A DNA stretch of 64,000 nt from Pseudomonadota bacterium (GTDB lineage Bacteria > Desulfobacterota > Desulfovibrionia > Desulfovibrionales > Desulfovibrionaceae), in contig JAHJLB010000011.1 in NCBI GenBank assembly GCA_018822105.1, forward strand, positions 62,001 through 126,000, read 5' to 3'. The translations under genes and the position numbers were made by a program. Under the pieces are notes generated by a model. It ran no database searches and had not been told where the DNA came from. It was given only the letters and a program-made list of their open reading frames with translations. Positions 1-7,172 of the stretch are shown here, one piece after another (the stretch's first letter is position 1; the number at the start of each line of letters is the position of its first letter).

Positions 1-10
1 CGCGGAGAAC

Positions 11-208
11 ATGGTGGTGGCCGCCTACAAGGCCTGGCTCATCAGCATGTTCGTGGCCCTGGGCCTGGCCGTGGATCAGATCGTGTTCCACTACGCCCGC
101 CCCGGGGCCTTCACGGCCCATGCGGACCGCACGGTCTGGCTGGCCTGCATGCAGCGCCGGGCCATCGTTATCGGGGCCATCGTCCTGGCCGGAGGGCTGG
201 CGCTGTGA
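11..208 (+). CDS. Small phage membrane protein, possible holin-like lysis partner (may be 5' partial)
   Basis: It encodes 65 residues with two hydrophobic stretches, about residues 5-25 and 50-65, separated by a short polar loop. The frame stays open to the window edge, so the true start could lie further left. The ATG at 11 has a GGAG just upstream and is a reasonable start. Its stop overlaps the start of the transglycosylase gene (TGATG), and the spanin genes follow directly, so it sits at the head of a lysis cassette. Size and topology would suit a holin or antiholin, but no family signature is recognised. The lysis role is inferred from position only. Confidence 0.55.
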   Translation: MVVAAYKAWLISMFVALGLAVDQIVFHYARPGAFTAHADRTVWLACMQRRAIVIGAIVLAGGLAL

Positions 209-885
209 TGCTTTCCGGTTGGTCTGACTGGTCCTGGCGTGAGCGTATCCAGGTTATCCTCGCGGTTATTGTGCTCGCATATGTGCTGGGTTTCTGTACC
301 TGTGCCCACGCCGCCAGCATCCCGCCCCAGGCCGAGCGCTACCGCCCCACCCTTGTGCGCAGCGCGCGCTTCGTGTTCGGCATGAGCGCGCCCGTGGCCG
401 TGCTGGCGGCCCAGGTCCACCAGGAAAGCGCCTGGAATCCACACGCCCACAGCGCCTACGCCTCGGGCCTGGCGCAGTTCACCCCCGCCACGGTGGACAC
501 CATGCGCTCCGCCTACGCACCGGAGCTGGGCGGCCTTTCCCGCGCCGCCGCCCCGCTGGACCCGCGCTGGGCGCTCCTGGCCCTGTGCCGCTACGACGCG
601 CGCCTGCTCTCCATGTTCACCGGCGCAACCCCGGCGGACCGCTGGGCCTTCGCTCTGGCCGCGTACAACGGCGGGCCGGGCTGGATCATCCGCGACCGCG
701 CCCTGGCCAGGGCCCAGGGCCTGGACCACCAGGCCTGGTTCGGCCAGGTGGAGGCCGTCAACGCGGGCCGCGCGCCCCAATTTTTCCGAGAAAACCGCGA
801 CTACCCGCGCAGGATCCTGCTGCGCCACCAGGCGCTCTACCGGCCCTGGGGCCCGGGCGTGCACGTGGCGGAGGTGGCCCCATGA
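208..885 (+). CDS. Phage lytic transglycosylase (SLT family), membrane-anchored endolysin
   Basis: The 225-residue protein has an N-terminal signal-anchor (about residues 14-36) and then an SLT-type lytic transglycosylase domain. Visible family motifs are HQESAWNP, with the catalytic Glu, then GLAQFTP and AYNGG. It should cleave peptidoglycan glycan strands to form anhydromuropeptides and act as the prophage endolysin. The signal-anchor suggests a SAR-type or Sec-exported enzyme. The ATG at 208 is preferred over the overlapping GTG at 205 because of the TGATG junction with the upstream gene. A GGAGG lies about 12 bases upstream. Its stop overlaps the Rz-like start by ATGA, so lysis genes are translationally coupled. 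Confidence 0.88.
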   Translation: MLSGWSDWSWRERIQVILAVIVLAYVLGFCTCAHAASIPPQAERYRPTLVRSARFVFGMSAPVAVLAAQVHQESAWNPHAHSAYASGLAQFTPATVDTMRSAYAPELGGLSRAAAPLDPRWALLALCRYDARLLSMFTGATPADRWAFALAAYNGGPGWIIRDRALARAQGLDHQAWFGQVEAVNAGRAPQFFRENRDYPRRILLRHQALYRPWGPGVHVAEVAP

Positions 886-1466
886 TCCCCTCTCTGCCCG
901 GCATCCCCGGCACCAGCAACCGCACGGCCCTGTACATCGTGGCCGCCGTGTGCGCCGTGCTCTTCGCCCTGCTGGCCGGTGGCTACTGGGGCTGGACGCG
1001 CGGCTACGCCAGCGCCGAGAACAAGCTCCAGGCCGAATACAGCGCCAACCTGGCCGAGGCCACGCGCGAGGCCGCCATCAAGCAGCAGGCCGAGACCGTG
1101 CGCGCCAACGGCCTGGCCGCCCAGCTCATCTCCACCAAGCGCACCATCGAGACCGAGCGCAGCTCTCTGCGCGGGAGGATCGTCCATGTCACCCATGAAG
1201 TCCCTGCTGATTGTGGCCTGCCTGCTGACGCTGTGCGGCTGTGGAACCAGGCCTGGGGCCTGCCCGCCGCCGATCTGCCCCAAGCCGCTGGCCCCGGCGG
1301 AGCTGCTGGACAGGCAGCCGCGCCCGGGCGCGCTGGCGCCGGGGTACAGCCAGTCGCAACCGTAGCCGACGCCCTGGCCTGGGTCATCGACGCCGGGGCT
1401 TACTGCCGCCAGGTGGAGGCCCAGCGCGACCAACTGCAGGAGCTGGTCAAGGGGTGGGCGCAATGA
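882..1466 (+). CDS. Rz-like inner-membrane spanin (i-spanin)
   Basis: The 194-residue protein has a single N-terminal transmembrane helix (about residues 14-35). A charged, Glu/Gln/Ala-rich helical region follows (about 42-95), as in Rz proteins that span the periplasm as coiled coils. It starts at an ATGA overlap with the transglycosylase and ends in an ATGA overlap with the next gene. A second reading frame inside it encodes a proline-rich lipoprotein (1186-1365), the classic embedded Rz/Rz1 layout. The C-terminal 60 residues continue past the embedded gene with a conserved-looking helical segment containing a Cys. Function: with Rz1, fusion of inner and outer membranes at the last lysis step. 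Identification rests on architecture. Confidence 0.8.
   Translation: MIPSLPGIPGTSNRTALYIVAAVCAVLFALLAGGYWGWTRGYASAENKLQAEYSANLAEATREAAIKQQAETVRANGLAAQLISTKRTIETERSSLRGRIVHVTHEVPADCGLPADAVRLWNQAWGLPAADLPQAAGPGGAAGQAAAPGRAGAGVQPVATVADALAWVIDAGAYCRQVEAQRDQLQELVKGWAQ
1186..1365 (+). CDS. Embedded Rz1-like outer-membrane lipoprotein spanin (o-spanin)
   Basis: This gene lies wholly inside the Rz-like gene in the +1 frame. The ATG at 1186 has a strong GGGAGGA six bases upstream. The 59-residue product has a short basic N-terminus, a hydrophobic core, a lipobox LCGC (lipidated Cys about residue 19), and then a short proline-rich mature part (CPPPICPKPLAP). These are the hallmarks of Rz1-type o-spanins. 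The ORF extends upstream to 979, but that part is Arg/Pro/Ser shadow sequence with no signal. The mature lipoprotein would pair with the periplasmic end of the Rz-like protein. Confidence 0.82.
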   Translation: MSPMKSLLIVACLLTLCGCGTRPGACPPPICPKPLAPAELLDRQPRPGALAPGYSQSQP

Positions 1467-2122
1467 GCACGGCCGCCGCCATGCCGACCATCCGGCCCCG
1501 GCTCGAGCTGTCGCTGTCCTATGACCAGGGCGCGATCCAGGCGGACCTTGCCGCCCTGTCCAGGGTGGCCGATGGCGAGCGCAAGGCGCTGTCCCGCGCC
1601 ATCAATAAGGCCCTGAACGGCACCCGCACCGACATCGTGGCCGACCTGCGCAGCCGCACCGTGCTCAAGGCCGGGACCATCCGCAAGGGCATCTTCGTGC
1701 GCACGGCCTGGTGGAAGTCGCACACGCAGTGCAACGGCATCGTGCGCGTGTCGACCAGCCGCCTGCCCCTCACGGAGTACAAGATCACGCCGCTGCGCCA
1801 GACGGCCCAAAAGCGCCGCCTGCCTGCGCAGTACAAGCACGTCAGCTACCGCCTTTCGCAAGGCGGAAAGAGCTTCGGCAATGAGGCCCAGGTGGACGGA
1901 CGCTCAAGGCTCTTCACCGTCCGGGGTGCCAAGTCCGGCAAGCTCGGCGTCTACTCGCGCCTGGGCGCTGGCCGCCTGCCCATCCTCGCCGAGACCGGCC
2001 CCAGCCTCCAGGCCTTCTACGCCCGCACCAGCAGGCAACAGCACATCATGAACGCGGCCGACGCCCGCTTCCGCAAGGAGCTGCGCCACCAGGTGGCCCA
2101 CCTGGCCGGAGGTGGCCGGTGA
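1463..2122 (+). CDS. Phage minor tail protein Z-like
   Basis: The 219-residue protein resembles the gpZ/minor tail protein Z family. It has an N-terminal helical stretch rich in AALSR..ADGERKALSRAINK, then a basic beta-rich part, and a C-terminal helix ending near a His/Lys/Arg-rich tail. In lambdoid phages gpZ helps complete the tail tip for DNA passage. The start overlaps the Rz stop as ATGA and the stop overlaps the next gene's GTG, so it lies in a tightly coupled operon between lysis and tail-completion genes. The family match was read by eye. Confidence 0.65.
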   Translation: MSTAAAMPTIRPRLELSLSYDQGAIQADLAALSRVADGERKALSRAINKALNGTRTDIVADLRSRTVLKAGTIRKGIFVRTAWWKSHTQCNGIVRVSTSRLPLTEYKITPLRQTAQKRRLPAQYKHVSYRLSQGGKSFGNEAQVDGRSRLFTVRGAKSGKLGVYSRLGAGRLPILAETGPSLQAFYARTSRQQHIMNAADARFRKELRHQVAHLAGGGR

Positions 2123-2478
2123 CCGACCTCCTCTCCGTCATGGCCACAGACCTCACCGCCCTGTTCGAGCTGGGCGGGCTCACCATTCCGGTGACCTACG
2201 TCCCGGCGGCGGAGCCGGACGCCGACCCGGACGCCGAGCCGCCCGCCCCGGTGGAGCTGGTCGGCATGTTCGACGAGGCCTACCAGGAAGTGGACCCGCA
2301 CTCGCGCATGCCCATCGGCAGCACCGGCCCGGCCGTGCACCTGCGCAGCGCGGACCTCCCGGCCTACCCGGCAGAGGCCGACCGCCTGGTCATCAAGGGC
2401 CGCACCTTCCGCATCGTGCTGCCCAAGCCCGACGGCGAGGGCATGACCACCTTCCTGCTGCAGGAGGTGACCGCGTGA
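2119..2478 (+). CDS. Phage head-tail joining-like protein
   Basis: The 119-residue protein starts at a GTG that overlaps the upstream stop. A helical N-terminus (about 1-20) is followed by beta-rich sequence with a long acidic/Pro-rich insertion (about 33-48) and a closing GRTFRIVLPKPDGEGMTTF stretch. Size, fold style and position fit small head-tail joining or attachment proteins of siphoviruses and myoviruses. No diagnostic catalytic motif is expected or seen. It is coupled on both sides by four-base overlaps. The specific role is inferred from order: connector genes precede sheath and tube genes. Confidence 0.5.
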   Translation: MTDLLSVMATDLTALFELGGLTIPVTYVPAAEPDADPDAEPPAPVELVGMFDEAYQEVDPHSRMPIGSTGPAVHLRSADLPAYPAEADRLVIKGRTFRIVLPKPDGEGMTTFLLQEVTA

Positions 2479-3032
2479 GCCCCGCGCCCGTGGCCAAGCA
2501 CCCGCGCCAGCTCATCCGCGAGGCCGTGGTGGAGCTGCTCACCGGCGCAACCGACGCTGGCGCCCGGGTCTGGGCCTCGCGCATGCGCCACGTCAGCTCG
2601 CGCGACCTCCCGGCCATCGGCGTCTACACCACGGAGGAGTCCTCTCCCCTGGCCGATGTCTCGCCCCGCAAGTACGAGCGCACCGTCACCGTGGCTGTGG
2701 ACTGCATGGTGGAGGCCGACGAGAGCGTGGACGACGCCCTGGACGCCCTGGCCATGCAGGTGGAGACCGCGCTCATGGCCGACCCCACCCTGGGCGGGGC
2801 CGCCCTGGACAGCGCCCTCATGCGCACCAGCATCGGGCTGGTGGGCGAGGGCCGCACCCAGGCTGGCTGCGCCACCCTGGAGTTCGAGGCCGACTACGAG
2901 ACCTCGCCCGGCCTGGTGGACCTGGACAGCCTGGACGATTTCGCCACCGCTGGCGTCGATTATGACCTGGCCCCGGCCGACGGCACGCCGGAGGTGCAGG
3001 ACGTGGTGACGATCTTCACGCCCGACCCCTAG
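2475..3032 (+). CDS. Phage tail-completion/terminator-like protein
   Basis: The 185-residue protein begins at a GTG overlapping the previous stop. It has a helical start (IREAVVELLTG), a central beta-alpha core with two long acidic segments (around EADESVDDALDALAMQVE), and an acidic Pro/Asp C-terminus. Length, acidity and location just before the gp38-like and sheath genes fit a tail terminator or minor tail U-type protein, which occupies this position in Mu-like phages. After the TAG stop the same frame continues with Pro-Glu-Pro-Asp codons to a second TAG, so the tail may once have been longer. Function is inferred from synteny. Confidence 0.5.
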   Translation: MSPAPVAKHPRQLIREAVVELLTGATDAGARVWASRMRHVSSRDLPAIGVYTTEESSPLADVSPRKYERTVTVAVDCMVEADESVDDALDALAMQVETALMADPTLGGAALDSALMRTSIGLVGEGRTQAGCATLEFEADYETSPGLVDLDSLDDFATAGVDYDLAPADGTPEVQDVVTIFTPDP

Positions 3033-3085
3033 CCGGAGCCTGACCCCGAGCCCTAGCGCAACCCACATTTCAGGAGGAACAGCCC

Positions 3086-3298
3086 ATGCCCGAGATCATC
3101 TTCGTCAAGCCCGCGCCCGGCCTTGTCGTGCGCGACCCCGTGACCAAGGAGCCCCTGCCGCCCCAGGGCGCGCGCAAGGAGAAGAGCACGCACTGGCTGC
3201 GCCGCAAGGCCGCTGGCGACGTGGAGTTCCTGCCGCTGGCCCCGGTGCCCGCCCCCGCCAAAACCAAGCCCGCCGCCCAGGCGGCCCCGAAGGAGTAG
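3086..3298 (+). CDS. Mu gp38-like protein (DUF2635 type)
   Basis: The 70-residue protein has the typical opening of this small family: a short beta stretch with VKPAPGLVVRDP, then LPPQG and a polar STHWLRRKAAGDV segment. The C-terminus is Ala/Pro/Lys-rich. In Mu and Mu-like prophages a protein of this size always sits directly upstream of the tail sheath, as here. Its molecular role is not established. A good ribosome-binding site, AGGAGGAAC, lies seven bases before the ATG, after a 53-base gap that may carry the entry point for tail-gene translation. Confidence 0.75.
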   Translation: MPEIIFVKPAPGLVVRDPVTKEPLPPQGARKEKSTHWLRRKAAGDVEFLPLAPVPAPAKTKPAAQAAPKE

Positions 3299-3301
3299 CC
3301 C

Positions 3302-4765
3302 ATGGCCATCAGCTTCAACGAGATCCCCGCCGCCCTGCGTGTGCCCTTCGTGTTCGCGGAGTTCGACAGCTCCAACGCCCTGGGCGCGGCCGCCCTCATG
3401 CCGTTCAAGGTGCTGGTCTGCGGGCAGAAGCTCGCCACCGGCACCCAGGCCGAGCTTACCCCCGTGCGCATCACCAGCGCCGAGCAGGCCGCCACGCTCT
3501 TCGGCGCCGGGTCCATGCTGGCCCAGGCCCTGGCCATGTACCTGGAGAACGACGCCATGACCGAGGTCTGGGGCATCGCCGTGGACGACCTCGCCGCCGG
3601 GGTCAAGGCCACGGGCGCCCTCACCGTCACCGGCGCGGCCACGGAGAGCGGCACCCTCGCCCTCTACGTCGGCGGCCGCAGGATCCGCGTGGCCGTCACC
3701 AGCGGCGACCAGCCCACTGCCATCGCCACGGCCATCGCCGCCGCCGTCAACGCCGCGACCGACAGCCCCTGCACCGCAACCTCGAACGCGGGCGTGGTCA
3801 CCCTCTCCGCCCAGCACAAGGGCGAGGCGGGCAACGGCATCGACCTGCGGCTCAACTACTACAGCGAGAGCACCCCGGCGGGCGTGGCCGTGGCCATTGT
3901 GGCCATGAGCGGCGGCACCGGCAACCCGGACGCGGACGAGGTCATCGCCGCCATGGCCGACACGCAGTACCACGTCATCTGCTGGCCCTGGACCGACACC
4001 GCCAGCCTGGTGGCCATCGAGGCCGAGCTGCTCGACCGCAGCGGCCCCCTGCGCATGATCGAGGGCCAGGCCATCGCCAGCGCCGTGGGCACCCACGGCA
4101 CCCTGGGCACCCTGGGCGACAGCCGCAACAGCCCGCACCTCACCATCATGCACGCCCACGGCGTGCCCACCCCCACCTGGGAGCTGGCCGCCGCCGTGAC
4201 CGCCGTGGCCGCTTTCTACGGCAACATCGATCCAGCGCGGCCCTTCCAGACCCTGCCGCTCTCCGGCGTGCTGCCCCCGGCCGAGGCCGACCGCTTCACC
4301 ATGAGCGAGAACAACCTGCTGCTCTTCGACGGCATCAGCACCTTTACCGTGGACGCGGGCGGCGTGGTGCGCGTGCAGCGGCTCATCACCACCTACAAGA
4401 CCAACGCCGCCGGGGCCGACGATGCGGCCTACCTGGACCTGAACACCCCGCTGACGCTCTCCTACCTGCGGCACAGCTTCCGGGGCTACATCCTGCGCAA
4501 GTACCCGCGCCACAAGCTGGCCGACGACGGCAACAACTTCGGCCCCGGCCAGGCCGTCATGACGCCCAAGCTGGGCAAGGCCGAGGCCATTGCCTGGGCG
4601 CGCGCCATGGAGAACCTGGGCCTCATGGAGAACATCGACGCCTTTGGCGCGGCCGTGCTCTGCGAGCGCAACGCCACCGACCGCAACCGCCTGGACTGGA
4701 TGCTGCCCACCGACCTGGTCAACCAGTTCGTGGTCGGCGCGGTCAAGATCAGCTTCATCCTCTAG
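3302..4765 (+). CDS. Contractile tail sheath protein (Mu L-like)
   Basis: The 487-residue protein is the contractile sheath subunit that surrounds the tail tube and shortens on infection. The N-terminus (ISFNEIPAALRVPFVFAEFDSS) and C-terminus (LPTDLVNQFVVGAVKISFIL) match the style of Mu-like sheath proteins. In those, the N- and C-terminal arms lace neighbouring subunits together. A Gly/Thr/Val-rich insertion domain occupies about residues 105-200. Its presence, followed by the tube gene, shows the prophage encodes a myovirus tail. The length is usual for the family. Confidence 0.92.
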   Translation: MAISFNEIPAALRVPFVFAEFDSSNALGAAALMPFKVLVCGQKLATGTQAELTPVRITSAEQAATLFGAGSMLAQALAMYLENDAMTEVWGIAVDDLAAGVKATGALTVTGAATESGTLALYVGGRRIRVAVTSGDQPTAIATAIAAAVNAATDSPCTATSNAGVVTLSAQHKGEAGNGIDLRLNYYSESTPAGVAVAIVAMSGGTGNPDADEVIAAMADTQYHVICWPWTDTASLVAIEAELLDRSGPLRMIEGQAIASAVGTHGTLGTLGDSRNSPHLTIMHAHGVPTPTWELAAAVTAVAAFYGNIDPARPFQTLPLSGVLPPAEADRFTMSENNLLLFDGISTFTVDAGGVVRVQRLITTYKTNAAGADDAAYLDLNTPLTLSYLRHSFRGYILRKYPRHKLADDGNNFGPGQAVMTPKLGKAEAIAWARAMENLGLMENIDAFGAAVLCERNATDRNRLDWMLPTDLVNQFVVGAVKISFIL

Positions 4766-4794
4766 CCCGCAAACAAGCGAACAAGGAGCACACC

Positions 4795-5157
4795 ATGGCT
4801 GGCAACAAAAGGGCCGGGACCCTCTACCTCAAGATCGACGGCGTCCAGCGCGAGGCCAAGGGCGAATTCACCTACGACATCGGCGGCGAGAAGCGGGAGG
4901 CCATCGTTGGCGCGGACACTGTCCACGGCTACAAGACCGCGCCCAGGGTGCCCTTCATCGAGGGCGCCATAACCGACAGCAAGGAGCTGAACCTCAAGAC
5001 CCTCCAGGGCCTGGACGGCGTCACCGTGACCCTGGAGCTGGCCAACGGCAAGACCATCGTCCTGTCCAACGCCTGGTTCGCGGGCGAGGGCACGGTCAAG
5101 ACCGGCGAGGCGGAGATCCCCGTGCGCTTCGAGGCCGCCAAGGGCGAGGAGAGCTAG
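4795..5157 (+). CDS. Tail tube protein (Mu-like)
   Basis: The 120-residue protein forms stacked hexameric rings of the inner tail tube. It is predicted to be all-beta, opening with AGTLYLKIDGVQREAKGEF and including the KTAPRVPFIEGAITDS turn typical of Mu-like tube proteins. It starts 29 bases after the sheath stop with a clear AAGGAG site. It is followed one base later by the tail assembly chaperone gene. The sheath-tube-chaperone-tape order is the conserved myovirus arrangement and strongly supports the call. Confidence 0.9.
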   Translation: MAGNKRAGTLYLKIDGVQREAKGEFTYDIGGEKREAIVGADTVHGYKTAPRVPFIEGAITDSKELNLKTLQGLDGVTVTLELANGKTIVLSNAWFAGEGTVKTGEAEIPVRFEAAKGEES

Positions 5158-5158
5158 G

Positions 5159-5440
5159 ATGGAGGCGAAAACCGTCACCCTCTCCACGCCGGTCAAGCAC
5201 GGCGAAGAGGAGATTACCAAGCTCGTATTCACCCGCGAGCCCAAGGCCAAGGACATGGACGGCATCCCCATCGGCGGGCAGCTCTATGGTGAGCACATGA
5301 CAAAGATGATCTCTCGTCTCACCGGCTATCCCCCTTCCGTCATCGGCGAGATCGGGCTGGGGGACTTCATGAGATGCGGCGAGGTGGTGGGCGATTTTTT
5401 GTCGCCTGGCCCGCAGACTGGAAGCGGGCCTGCGGACTGA
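5159..5440 (+). CDS. Tail assembly chaperone, short (zero-frame) product
   Basis: This is the 93-residue zero-frame product of the gene between tube and tape measure. In Mu (gp41) and P2 (E) this position holds the tail assembly chaperone that coats the tape measure during assembly. The first about 80 residues are the likely folded domain, with beta-rich VTLSTPVKHG and TKLVFTREPKAKDM and then helices. Residues after about 81 (SPGPQTGSGPAD) lie beyond the slippery site and look like non-structural read-out. The ATG at 5159 immediately follows the tube stop. The normal partner is the longer frameshifted product. Confidence 0.82.
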   Translation: MEAKTVTLSTPVKHGEEEITKLVFTREPKAKDMDGIPIGGQLYGEHMTKMISRLTGYPPSVIGEIGLGDFMRCGEVVGDFLSPGPQTGSGPAD

Positions 5441-5538
5441 TAGCCCGCGAGCTGCACTTCGGCGCGGCCGAGATCATGGACATGGGCGTTGACGAGCTGG
5501 CCTGGTGGCTGGAGCGCATCGCCGAGTTGAACGAATAA
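5159..5538 (+). CDS. Tail assembly chaperone, -1 frameshifted long product
   Basis: A -1 shift at the T TTT TTG heptamer (5395-5401) would join the first 81 codons to a 45-codon extension that ends at the TAA at 5536-5538, giving about 126 residues. The extension reads as real protein: VAWPADWKRACGLIARELHF, then GAAEIMDMGVDELAWWLERI and AELNE. It is helix-forming with a Trp-Trp pair, quite unlike the zero-frame tail. This matches the P2 E/E' and lambda G/GT paradigm, where both products are needed in a fixed ratio. The tape measure gene begins 14 bases after the extension stops. Confidence 0.85.
5395..5430 (+). promoter_or_regulatory. Programmed -1 ribosomal frameshift signal
   Basis: The slippery heptamer T TTT TTG lies in the correct zero-frame register (GAT TTT TTG) at 5395-5401. 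A six-base spacer follows, then a perfect seven-base-pair hairpin: GGCCCGC at 5408-5414 pairs with GCGGGCC at 5424-5430 around a nine-base loop. The heptamer is the one described for the P2 E/E' shift. Heptamer, spacing and stem are exactly those of canonical bacterial -1 frameshift sites. Confidence 0.87.
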
Positions 5539-5551
5539 TGAGGGGCGCACA

Positions 5552-7165
5552 ATGAGCATGGGCCAGCGCGGCATCAGCTTCGTCATCGGCGCGGTGGACA
5601 AGTTCTCCGCGCCCCTGGCCGCCTTCAACGCCAAGATGGCCGAGAGCACGGCCGGACTGCGCCTGTTGCGTGCCCGCATGGGCAACCTGGGGCGCGAATC
5701 CGGCCTCTCGCGCCTCATGGGCGGCAGCGCTGGCATCGGCCGTGGCTTTGGCAACGTCGCGGCGGAGGCCACTGCCCTGGGCAGCAAGCTGGCCCTCGTC
5801 GGCGGCGGCCTGGGCTACGGCTTCAAGAAGGGCTTTGTGGACGTGGCCAGCCAGTTCGAGAAGTTCGAGACCATCTTGACCACCTTGAACATGGGCGACA
5901 CGGCCAAGAGCAAGGAGGAGCTGGGCTGGATCTCCGACTTTGCGGCCAAGACGCCCTACGAACTAGCCGAGGTCACCGAGGCCTTCGTGCAGCTGCGCAG
6001 CTTCGGGCTCGAGCCCACCAATGGCCTGCTGCAGACCCTGGGCGACACCTCCTCGGCCATGGGCAAGCCGCTCAAGCAGGCCGTGGAAGCCATCGCCGAC
6101 GCCGTGACCGGCGAGAACGAGCGCCTCAAGGAGTTCGGCATCGTCGCCAAGAAGACCGGCGGCAACATCGTTTACGAGTACACCAACGCCGCCGGAGCCC
6201 AGGCCAAGATGATGGCCAAGGCCAACGACCGCGCCGCCATCCAGGCCACGCTCACCAAGGTCTGGGCCGAGAAGTACGGCGGCGGCATGGAGCGCCTGTC
6301 CAAGACCTTCGGAGGCATGTGGTCCAATGCCATGGACTCCTGGTCCCGCTTCGCCACCAAGCTCATGAACAACGGGGCCTTTGACTGGATGAAGGCCAAG
6401 CTCGGCGGGATCCTCGAGACCATCGACCGCATGAGCGCCGACGGCAGCCTGGACTCCTGGGCCAAGCAGTGGGGCGAACGGCTCACCATGTTTCTGGAGC
6501 GCGCCTGGGAGGCGGGCAAGGGCTTCGCCTCCGCCCTGGCCGTCATCGGCACCGGGCTGGCCTGGACGGCGGACCTGCTGGGCGGCTGGGAAAACCTGGG
6601 CATCGCCGTGGCCAGCCTCATGGGCCTCAAGCTCGTGGTGGCTGTGGGGCTGCTGGCCAAGTCCTTCATCGTCCTGGGCGCGGCCATAATGACCACGCCC
6701 ATCGGCTGGGTGCTGGCGGGCCTCACTGCCATCACCGTGGGCATCATGGCCATCTGGAAGAACTGGGACAAGATCATGGGCTGGATCAAGGAGAAGACGC
6801 CCAAGTGGATACTGCGCATGTTCGGCGCGGACGAGGGCGGCGCGGCCCCGGCCGGAGCGGGCGCTGCCACAGCGCAACAGCAGAACGGCCTGCGCAACCT
6901 GCAACTGCCCGAGCTGGCCGGTTGGGAGCGCGCGCGTTCCGGCGCCTTCGACGCCCCGCAGGGCTGGGAAGTGGGGGCGCGTAGCCTGGGCGCGGCCAAC
7001 GTGCAGCGCCAGATCAACGAGTCGCGCTCCTCCAGCATCTCCAGGTCCGAGAGCAAAGTCACCGTGGACTTCGCAGGCGTCCCGAAGGGCACTTCCATCC
7101 GCACGGAGGGCGCTCCTGTGGACACCGGCGTCACCTGGGCCATGGGTCCGGCAATGGCCTACTAG
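5552..7165 (+). CDS. Tail tape measure protein
   Basis: The 537-residue protein has the usual tape measure layout. The N-terminus (FVIGAVDKFSAPLAAFNAKM) is followed by a Gly/Ala-rich helical part, then the conserved FEKFETILTTL...ISDFAAKTPYEL region with EAFVQLRSFGLEP. Hydrophobic helices lie at about 345-425, and a polar C-terminus (SRSSSISRSES) contacts the baseplate. The protein sets tail length. Using the general rule of about 1.5 angstrom per residue, a tail of roughly 80 nm would be expected, which is short for a myovirus. It follows the chaperone gene, as is standard. Confidence 0.9.
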   Translation: MSMGQRGISFVIGAVDKFSAPLAAFNAKMAESTAGLRLLRARMGNLGRESGLSRLMGGSAGIGRGFGNVAAEATALGSKLALVGGGLGYGFKKGFVDVASQFEKFETILTTLNMGDTAKSKEELGWISDFAAKTPYELAEVTEAFVQLRSFGLEPTNGLLQTLGDTSSAMGKPLKQAVEAIADAVTGENERLKEFGIVAKKTGGNIVYEYTNAAGAQAKMMAKANDRAAIQATLTKVWAEKYGGGMERLSKTFGGMWSNAMDSWSRFATKLMNNGAFDWMKAKLGGILETIDRMSADGSLDSWAKQWGERLTMFLERAWEAGKGFASALAVIGTGLAWTADLLGGWENLGIAVASLMGLKLVVAVGLLAKSFIVLGAAIMTTPIGWVLAGLTAITVGIMAIWKNWDKIMGWIKEKTPKWILRMFGADEGGAAPAGAGAATAQQQNGLRNLQLPELAGWERARSGAFDAPQGWEVGARSLGAANVQRQINESRSSSISRSESKVTVDFAGVPKGTSIRTEGAPVDTGVTWAMGPAMAY

Positions 7166-7172
7166 GAGCAGC

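Noticed and set aside
979-1185. Upstream extension of the Rz1 frame
   Set aside because: It is Ser/Pro/Arg-rich shadow; the signal peptide and ribosome site place the start at 1186.
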